A stretch of DNA of 64,000 bases from Auricularia sp. M13 (GCA_037042915.1 CM073203.1:620001-684000), one strand, 5' to 3'. Counted from the first letter of the stretch, positions 35,121 to 46,761 are shown. Notes: generated by a model from the letters alone, not told the origin. Numbers and translations: made by a program.

Positions 35121-37898
35121 ATGCCTCTGCTCAACGAACCCCCACCATACGCTTCCAGTGCGCCGGAAGCCCCGCCACCCGCCTACCCGAACCTCCTGCC
35201 CGAAGAATTCACTGTGGGGGCCCGCCGTTGCGCGCCGCTAGTCCAAGTAGCCGACCTCATCTACCACTTGCGCGTATTGGGCGCGTTCAGTGCACTCAAA
35301 TCCTCCGTCGTATCCGCCAACCAACACTTGGACGCGGCTGCCGCATGGACTGTGAGTAGTGGCCACTGTAATTCTCGTGCCAGTCTGCTCATCGTAACAC
35401 AGGTATTTCTTTGCCGTGCAGTCTACAGGTTGGGTGCTCAGCTACTGAGAGCATGGCAAATACTGACTAGGACTGATTATCGGCGCTGTAGGTTCGAGAA
35501 GTGGGTTCTGGCGATGGATTATGACGTCGAAGAACGCGTTCTGCCGCCTCTCGACGTCTTGATGGTGTGGCACGCCTACATGCTGGTATGATACCCCTAC
35601 TCTCACGTCTCCCGTCGTTCCTCACCAACTTCATATGATAGAATCCGCTGGCATACGAAGAGGATGGAAATCGATTGTTATTACAGCTCAAATATCTCAC
35701 GTGCGCGTTTTCCCCATGTTGGAACAAAACTGACCAATCTCCAGACGATTCCCTCTCAAGGGTGTGGCCAAAGCCATCGACCCGGAGACGTTCGAGATGC
35801 ACGTATCGGATGTAACCCGCTCGCTCTTCGAAGCTGCTACGAACGAGCCTTTCGCCTTGCCACTCGTGACCTCCGCTGACGACAAAGTCCTCATCAAATG
35901 CCCTTGCTGCGAAGACAGGAAACAACTATCGTGGGCCTGGATCAATGACAGTGCTTCCGGGTGGGCGCAGCGCGAATTCCGTGCAAAATGCTCGCATTGC
36001 AGGCAAGTTTTCACTCACGAGGTCAGTCGTCATCTCATCGCCGAGACATACAAGCTGAGTACTGTCTTATAGTCGTATGGAGTCCGCAACTTCTGCGACG
36101 AGGTCGTCATGTGGCGCGAAAAGCAGTCCTATCCAAATTCGCAAGATTCCTTCTTCCTCCGGTGAGTAGTCCAAGAGGAATTGACGGCCATGACTTTTGA
36201 TATAATTCTTAGAGGGACAAGCTATTCTAAAGTCAAGCAGCGGGCGCCGGCCGTTCTGCGACGAATGCTCTCAGTGCGCACACCACTTAAACCCGTGAGT
36301 CCGCCGGTCATTAACCGCAATTGTAGCATGTTCCAGCCACCGCAACGGGCGCAAGCTTTGCCCGCGTCATGAAATGGAGACTGAGCGAGCTGGAGAAATG
36401 GTGCTTGGCGCCATTCGAGGAGTCATCACAGCTCAGGCTCCCGAACAGAGCCCCTCCCAGGTAAGTACATTGGAAACATTGAATCGCCCGCCTCATTTCG
36501 AATGCCGCATTGCAGAGTTTCCGGAATATTGAGAAGATACTCCTTTCCTGGTCCTTTTTCGCTCGAGTTAACTAGTGCGGTTCTGCGCCAAGGTTCCTTC
36601 ATCAACAAGATGGTGTCCTTGGGCTGGACGCGTCCCACTCGATTTCGCGATAATCCAGCTCCTCTAGTCCGAAGTATTACGCGGTATCACGCCTTTCTAG
36701 ACCTCATGTGGCATAACCTTGGTTCATTACTGGTCCCAACGTTGGTGAGATTTACATCACTGGGGTCGGCTTGGGCTGCAAGTTAAATCTTGCTCAGGAT
36801 ATCGACCTCGCTTGGCACACACACCAGCTGAACGCAGCGGAATATCGGTAGGTGATGCATCTCTTTCTCTGAATGACACTGAAAGTACTACGTGGCAGGA
36901 AGAACACGTTACGTCTTCTGGGCTTCGTGTTGGATCACGACGATAAGATCGAGGAGAACACACTTTCCAATGGATACGATAATACGGCCGAGGCATGGAG
37001 GGTGCGTGTATTTCTTTCTCGGAAGGTAGCTGAGATGATGGCATAGAAACGATACGGCGTTCCATACAGCCTTTGCGGCTGCATCTCGGCGTCCGAAGGA
37101 TCGGTGTCTCGTACTATCCGCCGTGTAGCTTCCGTCATTCCAGGCACCTCCCACGGGAAGCGCTCACACTCAACGCCTCCCATCTCACGCACTGAACGCC
37201 CTGACCTCGTCTCTACGCTTGACGACGATGCGGATTCCACGCATCCGTCAGACCACAACGCTGTTGTTATAAATACAGCAGTGGCAGCAACGAAGCGTGA
37301 AGGGCGTGAGATCAAGCATAAGCAAATGCTTGAGAAGCGGGCCAAAGATGTAGCCAAAGGACGAGCAGATGCATGGACCGTGGTCCAGGAGAAGCGGAGA
37401 GCGCGGAGCCAAGATGCTGCCAAAAGGCACGAATCATCCTTCTTCCATCCTATTCCAGACTGGAAAATGGGCCCACAACCGTACGGCAGTTTTGGGTCTG
37501 TGAAAGTAGCGTTCGGCTCAAATTTCAATCATTGATATTGCAACCAGGTTGTCTGGTTCTGCTTGCGCGGCATTTGACGGGGCTGTGGCATTTGACGCAG
37601 GGCCCGAGAACTACAACTCGTCGGTGAGCATATAAGGACAAGGTTGCGATTAAGTCGCTTAATGAAAGAATTTAAGGCATGCGCAGTCGGGGCAGGGGGT
37701 GCTTTTTGCGGTACGGATGCTCGAGGAGACTTTGCGGCATGTGGTGCCTCTTTCGGCGCATGTGTCGCTGCTACTGGAAGAAGTCTGGCTGGAGGAGAGT
37801 TCAACATTAACATTGATGTTAGTGGAGGTGACGGAGGAGGTGACGGCGGCGGATGTGGGGGAGGATGCGGAGGGGGCTGTGGTGGCGGAGGAGATTAA
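35121..37898 (+). CDS. Glycine-rich domain-containing protein (GRDP-like, DUF1399 family)
   Basis: Fourteen exons (35121-35351, 35403-35428, 35492-35585, 35642-35700, 35745-36021, 36073-36161, 36213-36294, 36327-36460, 36516-36744, 36798-36847, 36899-37001, 37047-37495, 37548-37623, 37677-37898) give 706 residues. LPPLDVLMVWHAYMLNP and VPTLDIDLAWHTHQLN are the paired His-containing motifs of the GRDP/DUF1399 family. CPCC and CSHC pairs in the middle could bind a metal. The protein ends in a Gly/Cys-rich tail of GGGCGGGC repeats encoded by the last exon. Members occur in fungi and plants; plant GRDPs affect stress responses and growth, while the fungal role is unknown. Exon 2 is only 26 nt. 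Most introns are 32-63 nt; the shortest (36295-36326) is at the lower limit for splicing. Confidence 0.88.
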
Positions 37899-39146
37899 GA
37901 CTATCACTGTTATTGGTAGACAGTTCAAATGAGTTATCTAAATTTCTAGTAGTACTTGAGTATCGAATTCATAGACGGTTCCTCAGCTTGTAACAGTAAC
38001 AAAGTCACGTGTCCAGATCGAATCAAGTTGCACGTGATCCGGCTATTTGCCAGGCTGACTCCTGACCGATAAGGATGCAGACAACCCATGGCCACGGCTT
38101 CCACCCATTTCCATGGTATACCGGTGCAATATTTTTGCAGAAGTTACATGGATTCAGGCAGTGATAAATAGCTTGACACCTCGCCAAGTCAACCGGTCTC
38201 TAGGAGCATTGTATGCTGAAGACTGCACAGCACCACATGTGCTTCTGCGCAGCCGTAGCAGTCTCATCAAATGACAGCCAGTGTAGCGGATGATGAAACT
38301 CTTAGTTCGACATGGTCGCGAGCAAACATATTGTCATTCAACTGTAGTATGTGAACTGAATGTTCGACAGGCTTGCGGGGTCTTCGAGAAAGCGCTGTAA
38401 GCTCTGGCCTTGGGCCCAGCAAATATTCAACATAATTTGTTGCGGCGGGATCCGAGTTCAAGTTGCTTGCGGGTTCCTCATTCGTGCACATGCACAGCAA
38501 TGGGGAACATGGACCCTACGAATGGCACTCCATGATCGTGGATTAGACGCTTTGCTCATGACACCGAAACGCCAATGACTGGAATATGACGCTGACGGGG
38601 AATGTGGCTACAGGTATTCGCCGGCGGCACATCATGATCTGCCATGCGTGCAGGTGGACCCTCAGGCCTCATGCTGCGGTAGGGACACTCCTAAGTACTC
38701 CACACAAACTAGCCATTAGCACATCTCCGTGCGAGAGATGGACATTTGTCAGTTCTTGGCAAACATTTCAGGCCCGTGCTGTGTGCTTCATTTTAGACGC
38801 GCGTTTCAATAAAGACGATTTCACTCGGGCTCAGCGGATACCTACTTGAGTCATTGTAGCTGAAATAGGGTCTTGAGAGTAGAGACATCGTTTCATCGTG
38901 TATTACATATGCTTCAGCTCACGAAAACCTGAGGCTGAGGGAGTTGATCGGAGCCATTGCGCTTTGCAAGCTGGAGGGACCGCCACTGCTGGCAGCATCA
39001 TCGCATGTCTTTCAACGGTGGAGCACCCGGTGTCCAACGTAGACAGCGGGGTCGCCTGCATGAGGTCCCGGGATTCTATGTGTAGCAATTACGTCAGAAT
39101 ACCAGGCTACTATCCTTGAGAGGTTCGCTTTGCCACTCCGAGTGGG
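37899..39146. other. Intergenic region upstream of the secreted-protein gene
   Basis: No gene is supported in this 1.25 kb. It is the upstream region of the small secreted protein, whose TATA box lies at its right edge. The short ORFs here have no domain or signal peptide. Confidence 0.45.
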
Positions 39147-39153
39147 TATAAAA
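39147..39153 (+). promoter_or_regulatory. TATA box of the small secreted protein gene
   Basis: TATAAAA lies 86-92 bp upstream of the ATG at 39239, followed by an AC-rich leader with CTCACCTCTC-type pyrimidine tracts. This is the clearest core promoter in the window. Confidence 0.72.
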
Positions 39154-39238
39154 TGAGAATGGTGCCAGTAAAACTACCGCACCTCAACAACCCCAACCCT
39201 CTCACCTCTCATTCCTACAAGTTTATACCTCAGGCGTA

Positions 39239-39925
39239 ATGTTTTCATCAACGTTCTCCCACTTCATCGTGACTGTCGCGCTCCTCGGCACGGTCGCGGC
39301 GTCTGCAGTCCCAGTGCTCAACATGAAGCGCGACCCGCAGGGCGCACCGGGAACCTGCGGCATCTGGAGCACCTCCACCGTCCTCAAGGGTAACGGTGAC
39401 CCCCACACGGACGTGCTTTACAAGCAAGTTAGCGTGAGTTCCTCTCACTCATGGCGCGCGAAGATCGACGGGAGGGCTGACCTACCGCAATGCGCAGAGC
39501 GTCGTAGACTGCGGCGACGGCGAATGCAACGTCGGCAGCACGGAATCGCAGTCATACACAATTACCGCGTCGATTGGCGGCGCTGCGCAGTGGATCGACG
39601 GCGGCTTCGACGTCTCGTACACCGTCGAGACCGGCGAGTCGCGCGAATGCGACGCCACCGCCGGCGAGAGGGTTTGCATCTGGAAGAGGGTGCCGCACAC
39701 CGCTGTGAGTCTCAGGTCTTCAGCTTGGTGCCCCGATTGAACTAATTGAGCCGTCGCGATCAGTACACAGTGCAGAACCAGGACTACAACCAGTGCACTG
39801 GCTCTGGTGACCCTTACGGCTCGTTCATCACGGAGAGCCCGATCAACAACGCCGGGGAGTTCCAGTGCAGGCGTAACGACGACTGCAAGCTGCAGGGCGA
39901 CGAATACTGGGAGTACAACGTCTGA
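39239..39925 (+). CDS. Small secreted cysteine-rich protein
   Basis: Three exons (39239-39433, 39498-39704, 39764-39925) give 187 residues. The N-terminus has a classic signal peptide (IVTVALLGTVAASAVP) followed by an MKRD site that a Kex2 protease could cut. The mature part has eight cysteines (for example DCGDGECNVG, RECDATAGERVC and CRRNDDCK), many acidic residues and no membrane span. It fits the fungal small-secreted-protein class, which includes effectors, hydrophobic-surface proteins and extracellular inhibitors. No specific family was recognised. A good TATA box about 90 bp upstream suggests regulated, possibly strong expression. Confidence 0.85.
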
Positions 39926-40380
39926 AATAGTGCTGCCTTGTCAGATCGCTTCCATGTACTTCTGTCATGAAAACTTTACCGTATCGTCCTGATTTTAATC
40001 ATAACCATCGTTAATAACTGGAGCAGCACATATCTTGGGATATCATGCACCCTACACAGTTGCACCGTCGGATATGGGCACTTGAGCTTGAGTACAAAAG
40101 TGAGAGCACGAGAATCGGACTTCGTGGCACTTGCCTCAGAAGCTCCCGCGCCAGACCACGATTGCAATCTGAAATCTAGGATGGCCTTTGCATTGTACAT
40201 TTGGATTCGGCAACACCTAAGAGAAGACGAGCAAGAAAGTAAGTAATAAACATGCACCAAAAATTCAGAGAATCATGATCAGCAAGCAAGCAGAGGACTC
40301 GGGGGCCCAAAATGTGAGTGCGAGAGTGCGAGGAGAGAGGAGGAGGAGAGAGAACGTGAGAATAAGACGAGGAGAACCGG
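39926..40380. other. Convergent intergenic region
   Basis: The region lies between the stop codons of the secreted-protein gene (+) and the Spt21-like gene (-), so it should carry both 3' UTRs. No further gene or repeat was recognised. Confidence 0.45.
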
Positions 40381-42328
40381 TCAGTACATCGAGCCAAACA
40401 GCTCCATATGCAACTCCTGGTCACTCTGCACAGGCGCGATGGTAGTAGTGACCTCCTCCAGATCATCGTCGTTCTCGCCGTCGGCATCGGCGTCGTTATC
40501 GTTTTCATCGCCAGTGCCAGGCGTCGTCATCTGACTGCTGCAGCTCTCGTCGTCCGGCAGCGGGCTGGACGGCGGGAGGTCGGCGAATTTCTTGCTGCTG
40601 ATGCCGCCGTTGCTGAGGCTGATGTGCACGGCGGTGGGCGACGAGAGGCTGTGAGGCGGACTGGATGTCATGACGGCCAGCCCCACATTGGAACTGAAGT
40701 GTGAACTGGAGCCAGAGCTGGAGCCGGAGCGCATTGTCGAGAAGAGCGGGGAGGACGACTGCGGTGGCGGCGGGCGCCGCGCTTTGGGTGTCATGGGCCG
40801 CGCGAACACGTCCGAGCGGTCCTTGTTGGTGCTGGCGTTGGTGTTTGTGTTCGTGCTGTCGCTGAATCGCTGACCAGGGGAGGGACGCTTGTTCGGCGCG
40901 CTGTCCGCGGGCGTGCGTTCCGCCGCGCGCTTCGTGCCCCGCGGCGGCAAGTTCTCTTTCTGACTCCCTAGGCACACGCTCACCGCCGGCCGCGGAAGCG
41001 TATACTGCACGTTCGGGACGGGCTCGGGCGTCGTGACATGGACGAGTTGCGCCTGCGGCTGGGTCTGGGCGGGTGTGGCGGGTCGAGGCTTCGGAGACGG
41101 CGTCTTTGTCCGCAGAACTCTTTGTGGGGGAGGCGGAGGTGGCGGTAGAGCAGCAGCAGGAGTCGGAGCAGCTTGATGCGGCGTTGGGGGAGGCATGTGA
41201 TACGGTGTGCGCGGGGGCATCGGGGAGGACATGGCGGTGGGATCTGGCATCGGCAACCCGAACGGCGGCATCGGCGGCAGCATGCGGGGCGCGAGCACAC
41301 TCAGAGCCTGCTGAAGCACGGTCCAGTCGGCAGCCTCCCCCTTGGCCGCCTGCTGCTGCAAAGCCATCATCGCGGCGTTCGCGTCCATGCCTGGTGGTGG
41401 TGGATGTGGCGGGTGCGGCCCCCAATGCATGGGCATGCCGTATGGCGAGGCGTGGGGATGATAATAGGGTGCATGGTGGGGATGCGGCACGAACATCGCA
41501 CCTGGCGGCGGCGCCTGCGGATGCGGCGACTGCGCCGGTGTGCTAGATGCGGGCTTCTTCGCCTTGGACGTCTTCGGCGGCGGCGGCGGTCGCGCGGGCA
41601 CGGGCTTTGGGGCTGCGATGATGGGCGACGACGCAAGATAGGGCGTCGGCGCTGGACGCAGCGGTGCGGGCGCGGGTGCGGGCGTCGGCGTCGACCACTG
41701 CTTCATGAGCGTGCCGTGCTGCTGCCGGCTGCGCGCGGCCATTTCGTGCAGCGTCAGGAAGACCTGTAGCCCACGGCCCATTGCAGGGTGCATGAACACT
41801 GAGCCCACGACGAACGGCGCGTCGTCGTCGTCCTCCGGCTCGCCGTCGAGGCACCACGACATCAGGCCGAGCCCGACCGCCGTACCGTTCGTCGGGATGC
41901 CGACGCCGATAATGGGCTTGCTCGCCGGTGTCGTCGATGGCGAGGGCTTGGAGACGTGCGCGGGTAGGGCGAGCGGCGCGTGCACGGGCTCGAGCGGGTC
42001 GAGCGCGTAGACGGAAAAATCCTTGGCGGCGTCTCCAATAAGGTCGGGGCTGCAACGGCCAGTCAGCCTGGGCTCCAGCTTGATACCAGCCAGCGCGTAC
42101 TTGGAATGGCATATAGCCAGCAGGCAATGCCTCAGCAGGACCTTGCCGTGGCCCAGCTCGCCAGGCTCTGCCGACGGGATGAGCGTCACCGGGACGCGCC
42201 TGGTCAGCGCCATGACCGCCTGCGTGCTGGGCGCGACGGTGTAGAGCACCTTGACTGTGATAGGCGGTCAGCGCGTCTGCGAGCGCTGTGGCCAGCGCGC
42301 ACGTACCCTTCAGCTCCTGGACGTCCAT
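40381..42328 (-). CDS. Spt21/Ams2-like transcriptional regulator
   Basis: Three exons (42328-42307, 42254-42101, 42049-40381) give 614 residues. The N-terminal domain carries VKVLYTVAPSTQ, VPVTLIPSAEPG, KVLLRHCLLAICHS and KDFSVYALDPLE, the conserved blocks of the Spt21/Ams2 N-terminal domain. In yeasts Spt21 and Ams2 activate histone gene transcription and influence silencing. The rest is a Pro/Ala/His-rich disordered region with an acidic C-terminus (DENDNDADADGENDDD). Intron 2 (42050-42100) is exactly 51 nt with no stop, so an unspliced 631-residue version also reads through. Splicing is preferred because it restores HSNPDLIGDAAKDF. No GATA zinc finger was seen, unlike fission-yeast Ams2. 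Confidence 0.83.
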
Positions 42329-42545
42329 CACTTCTGAGTGTGCCGCGGGATGAAGAAGGAAGCAAAGGAGCGGAATCGGAGTTTGAAGCGCGTCCCGCGC
42401 AACTGTCATCGCCGTCACGCGTCTTCATCACATTGCTCCCGTCTAACGCAGCGGGATTTGTATGTAGCAGCACAAGGGAAGTACATTATAGCCTATGTTT
42501 GTGAGCTAATCATTCTACTGGTATAACGACATCGTGGTGGGAAGA

Positions 42546-44042
42546 TCATAGCGCGAGCAAACGTTGTACCTCCGCGACTAGCCAATGCGGCGCGTTCTCG
42601 AGCACGACTTCCCGAAGCATGCATGGACGAGCTTCGTCGGGGCCGTATTCTCGCGGTGTTGGCGGGTTGCGCGACATGATAAACTGCAGGAACTTGTCCG
42701 TAGACCAGGCATTGTCCCCGTTCGCGTTGTAGACCAACCGCTTGATTCGTGCGAGGCGAGGCCAAATGGGTGGATTACTGGTAGAGAGGAGTTCGAGCGC
42801 ATCGTCGCGTATGACACCGTTGGACTCGGGCGTTCTGCGGAAGACGAGCTCCTCTAGATTCCGCAGTCGGGCCAGGACCGGAAGTGAATGTACGGTCACT
42901 GGTTGCAAGAACAGTATGAGCTTTCGCAATGTTCCTGAGATCGCATCCAGAAACGGTGCGAGCGCGTTGTCGATGTCGGAAGCCTGTCGTGTAACCAATT
43001 CGAGAGAGACCAATGCGGGTGTGCAAATGGCAGGCGTGCCAGGCAGAGATATCAATGGCATGCACATTTCTGTGATGCAAAGATGAGTGAGGTTGGGAAA
43101 ATGAATAGTAGCACCGGGCCTGGTGGAGATCACAGTGAAAACAAGAAGCTGCTGCACAGAACGACTGGACATCCGCAGGAATTCAAAAACCTGTGCCTCC
43201 GTAGACGTGCAAGGGTACAATGTGAGCTTTTTGAGCGCTGGGAATCCATGTGCAGTCGAACAAGCCATGCCCGAATGGTCGATCTCCAACGCCTCCAGAC
43301 GTGGTGCGAACGGCAGATAGCCGCTTTGTGAAGGACCAGGTGAGAAAAGGTCGAGATATCCCTTGATTTCTAATTTGACCAGTTGAGGGGTTGGACCTTT
43401 TAAGAAATCCAAGAGAGACGCCTCAGCTCCCCTTGGGAGGCCCAAGTACGCAGACCTCCACCGCAATACGTGAGCACCAACGACATCGAACAAACGGCGC
43501 ACGAGATTGAGCATTTGCGCATCGCAGTCCTGAAGTCGTGCAGATATGAAGACGTTCAGAGGGGCCGAGCGCGAGCGAGACAAGAGGGTCACCACGCGCT
43601 TGTGGTCCGCCGCTAAGCGACGATGGGCGTCCGCGAAATCGCCAGCAACGAGGTGGACTGTCGACCACATAGCCGAGAAGTCTAGTGCTACCCGCCGCCA
43701 CTTGGTGCAGACGGCAGCGATGGCAAACGGCGTGAGCGGTGCGCCGTCGCTGACGGCCTCCTCGAAAATGCAGCGCAGGATATCGTTAGGGAGGTTCGCC
43801 ACGCATTCCTGAACTAGCTCGGCGCGGGACTCTTCCAATTCAGCCGTCATATTGTGCTGCATGTTCTGTAGCACAAGCCGCTGGCGCCGGAGCTCGGCGG
43901 CGGCGCGTTGCGCCTCCGCAAGCAGCGCATCAGCGGTCGCTTCGTCCTGCTGCAGCCGTTGTAGACGAGTTTCAATCTGCGCGAGGGCTTCCTCGTTGGC
44001 GCGCACGCGGTTTGCCCGCAGGCCGCGGACATTCAGAGACAT
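42546..44042 (-). CDS. F-box protein with leucine-rich C-terminal region
   Basis: One uninterrupted exon encodes 498 residues starting MSLNVRGLRANRV. A coiled-coil of about 60 residues is followed by an F-box (VANLPNDILRCIFEEAV) and a leucine-rich region with repeated LPxLxxLxL spacing. F-box proteins bind Skp1 and recruit substrates to SCF ubiquitin ligases. These large, rapidly changing families are typical of Agaricomycetes, and the substrate is unknown. The ATG at 44042 was chosen because the two codons before it are TTG-ATC. The paralogue at 46157-48030 (disrupted) has the same orientation, suggesting a tandem duplication around the aminopeptidase gene. Confidence 0.9.
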   Translation of the reverse strand: MSLNVRGLRANRVRANEEALAQIETRLQRLQQDEATADALLAEAQRAAAELRRQRLVLQNMQHNMTAELEESRAELVQECVANLPNDILRCIFEEAVSDGAPLTPFAIAAVCTKWRRVALDFSAMWSTVHLVAGDFADAHRRLAADHKRVVTLLSRSRSAPLNVFISARLQDCDAQMLNLVRRLFDVVGAHVLRWRSAYLGLPRGAEASLLDFLKGPTPQLVKLEIKGYLDLFSPGPSQSGYLPFAPRLEALEIDHSGMACSTAHGFPALKKLTLYPCTSTEAQVFEFLRMSSRSVQQLLVFTVISTRPGATIHFPNLTHLCITEMCMPLISLPGTPAICTPALVSLELVTRQASDIDNALAPFLDAISGTLRKLILFLQPVTVHSLPVLARLRNLEELVFRRTPESNGVIRDDALELLSTSNPPIWPRLARIKRLVYNANGDNAWSTDKFLQFIMSRNPPTPREYGPDEARPCMLREVVLENAPHWLVAEVQRLLAL

Positions 44043-44485
44043 GATCAAGGTCGAAGTTGAAGTCGTAGTGTCGGACTTTGTTTGTCGTGTTCCTCATCCC
44101 CAAACGGCCGCGAAAACCCGCCTCCCCGCACCACGCAGAGTCTGTGCGACGCTCGACCATCCATGGCGCCTTTTATGAGCTCGGCAAGGGCGAATTTCTA
44201 TAGAGGTCGAAACAAGCGGTCATATCGGCGCGGTGTCCGTATTATGTCTTTTCGCAAGGGCGTCTGGAGCTCCAGACACGGCGACATCGTGAAAATGGAT
44301 AGCGATTGCATTGCTCCGACCAGTTATGCAAGCTTGAAAAAGCAATAACCGACCGCAGTCAGACCGCAGTTTGGCGCAACAGGTAAATCTCCCAGTGCCT
44401 TCCCAGAATGAAAAGAATGATCTCTATCCAGTATTTACTTAAGGCAACTGCTAGTGATTCCCCTCTCGTCAGCACCCACGGAACC
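44043..44485. promoter_or_regulatory. Divergent promoter region, F-box / M28 aminopeptidase
   Basis: A segment of 443 bp lies between divergent start codons. A TATTTACTTAAGG motif near 44434 may act as an AT-rich core element for the aminopeptidase, about 50 bp from its ATG. Nothing else was recognised. Confidence 0.45.
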
Positions 44486-45751
44486 ATGAAGGCCATCCTA
44501 GCTTTATTCTCCCTCCTTTCCTCCAGTGTTCTAGCGACTCGCCCTCCCGCCGACTCTGCAGCAGGAGACGTCTTGCTCAAGTTCTCGGATAACGCGGATC
44601 CGGTCTGGCACACCATCGAAGAGAAAAACCATCTTGCAGTCAAGCATGTCCACTTTGTGGACGTCACAGCCCACTGGGACGGCCGTGCGGGACGTTTGGC
44701 CAAGGTCAATGCGACTCAGGCCGCCGTGCCCGCAGCATTTCCGCCAATCTCGCAGCAAGAGATCGTGAATTCCCACATCTCTAAGCTCTCCGTTCAAAGT
44801 CTGCAGAATTTTGTCACCAGGCGGACCAACTGGCACAACAGAAACTTCAACACAACCGACGGCGTACACGCGGCGCTCCAGCTTCAGCACGAGCTCGCTG
44901 TGACCGCGTGGAATTCGGGGCACCGCGACATCACCTTCAGGCTGTTCAACCACTCAGAGAACGCGATCATCCCGTTCTCTCAGCCGTCCGTCATCGCATC
45001 GTTCCCTGGCACCGATCCCACCGCTCCGCGCGTTATATTCGGCGCACACATCGACACGATCAGCGACGACCCGGACATGCTACAGCCCGGCGCGGACGAC
45101 AATGCCAGCGGCACTGCGGTGCTCATGGAAGTGTTCCGCGTTCTCGTCCAGAACGGCTTCAAGCCGCGCGCGCAGCTCGACTTCCACTTCTACGCCGGCG
45201 AGGAGTACGGTCTGCTGGGTTCCGGCGACATCGCAGCAAGCTACGCGGACGCCGGGATTCCTGTCCGCGCCATGGTCCAGTTTGACATGACAGGTAGGTA
45301 GCCGGGCGCGCCTCCACAACATGCAACGGTCAAGGCGCTGATAATTCTGGTTTGCAGCGTTCACGCCGCCGGGCCAGACACACGCGATCACCTTCATCAG
45401 TGACTTCACGAACGCTGAGCTCAACGCGTATCTGAGCTCGCTCGTGAAGCAATACTGTTCCATCGGCGTCGCCACAAGCAAGTGCGTGTACGGCTGCTCC
45501 GACCATTATTCGTGGACATCGCATGGATACCCGGCCGCATTTCCGTTCGAAACAGACTTTAGCCAGCTCAATCCGTATATCCACACGGCCAAGGATACAG
45601 GTAAGCGAATCCCCGAACTGCGACCGACCAAGGCGCTGATGCAGCTATCCATGTTTGCGTCTTCCCAGTGAACGTTGACGGCTTCAGCTTCGACCTGATG
45701 CTGGAGTTTACGAAGCTCGCCGTCTCAGCAGCCATCGAACTTTCAGCCTAG
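44486..45751 (+). CDS. Secreted M28-family aminopeptidase
   Basis: Three exons (44486-45293, 45358-45600, 45669-45751) give 377 residues. A signal peptide (MKAILALFSLLSSSVLA) is followed by a propeptide and the M28 catalytic domain. GAHIDT and PGADDNASGTA supply zinc ligands His and the bridging Asp, GEEYGLLGS the catalytic Glu and zinc-binding Glu, QFDMT an Asp ligand and CSDHYSW the last His ligand. All metal ligands appear present. The length and order match secreted fungal leucine aminopeptidases (Lap-type), which release N-terminal residues from peptides outside the cell. The peptide products could feed importers such as the OPT transporter in this window, but no linkage is implied. The gene sits between two F-box paralogues. 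Confidence 0.93.
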
Positions 45752-46156
45752 GTATATTAGACAGCGTGAAATGGGATATTGTTGCTTGTTGAGATGCCAA
45801 TTGATTGCAAAGCAAGTATGAAGTAAAGGCAAGATTCCGGTATGTTGCCCGTAAGCCCGATCAACAAGGTCGCTCAAGGCAGCCGGCATCAGGAGAAGCG
45901 CCAGAATTAGGCACCTTAGCTAGTTCAGTCATCAAGGCTACTAGTGGCGCAAAGTTGGAGGAGAACGTCAGTCTCCGGTCATTCAAATTCAACTCCATCC
46001 CAAACTTTCGCACTCGAGGATTTACAGACGCCGAAGGGTCGTTTTGAACACAGGCGCGATTCCCTTCCAAGGGCCGCATTCAGGATCGTATTGGTCAACG
46101 ACAAAGATAATGTACAGACAATGGTAACACGATAACAACGGCATTATGGTGCGTTG
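45752..46156. other. Convergent intergenic region
   Basis: The region lies between the aminopeptidase stop and the stop of the disrupted F-box gene. No gene or repeat was recognised. Confidence 0.4.
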
Positions 46157-46379
46157 TTACAGAGCGAGCAAACGTTGCACCTCCGCCACCAGCCAATGCG
46201 GCGTTTCCCCGATGAAAGCGACCTCCTGCAGCTTGCAAGGGCCAGTCGCGTGTGGATCGTGCCGCGCCGGCGCTGGCAGGTTGCGCGACACAACGAAGTC
46301 CAGCAATTTGTTGGCAGACCAGCCAGCGTCAGAGTCCGCGCTGAAGGTCATATTTTTTATGCGTGCAAGACGAGGCCAG

Positions 46380-46384
46380 ATGGG
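46380..46384. repeat. Left 5-bp target-site duplication of the solo LTR
   Basis: ATGGG abuts the TG end of the LTR and is repeated at 46757-46761 after its CA end. Confidence 0.85.
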
Positions 46385-46756
46385 TGTAACGTATTGTCGG
46401 CGCGTCCGTCCGGCGGTACCAAAACTCGCCGTCCAGCCGCGACTCCGTAGAGTCATTGTACTTTTCCTGTAACTGACTGCTTGAATACACTCCCGACTCA
46501 CCAGAATCCTGCATGACTTAGTCCTGACTCATTACTGACTTGCCCGAAACCCGCAGCTTCTGAGTCTCTCTGACTCTGCCATGACTAGGATAGTGACTCG
46601 GACTTTATGTATTTAAGCAACCTGAGGCTCACTCTTGGAGCCTCAGCTCTTTTGGAATTGGACTTATTTGGCTACTCACGACTCGAGTGACTTCAAACCA
46701 GTTTCAATTAGATCTCTTCCGCAAGTTACCTAAGCTAACTCCGCTTGTAACTTACA
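46385..46756 (+). mobile_element. Solo LTR of an LTR retrotransposon
   Basis: The 372-bp insert begins TGTAACG and ends ACTTACA, so it has the TG..CA ends and the short TGTAA/TTACA inverted repeat of an LTR. It is flanked by the 5-mer ATGGG at 46380-46384 and 46757-46761, the usual LTR-integrase duplication. Comparison with the F-box paralogue gives the exact empty site. A TATTTAAG box near 46608 is followed by a 9-bp-stem hairpin (46622-46646), consistent with a promoter and R region in plus orientation. No internal coding region remains, so recombination between two LTRs probably left this copy. Confidence 0.9.
46622..46646 (+). repeat. Hairpin inside the solo LTR
   Basis: CTGAGGCTC (46622-46630) and GAGCCTCAG (46638-46646) are perfect complements around a 7-nt loop, just downstream of an AT-rich promoter-like box. 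It could be an RNA structure at the start of the transcript. Confidence 0.7.
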
Positions 46757-46761
46757 ATGGG
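46757..46761. repeat. Right 5-bp target-site duplication of the solo LTR
   Basis: ATGGG follows the CA end of the LTR and matches 46380-46384. The intact paralogue has a single copy at the equivalent place. Confidence 0.85.

Noticed and set aside
40408-42504. Plus-strand ORFs opposite the Spt21-like gene
   Set aside because: Low-complexity shadows of a Pro/Ala-rich exon; no conserved blocks.
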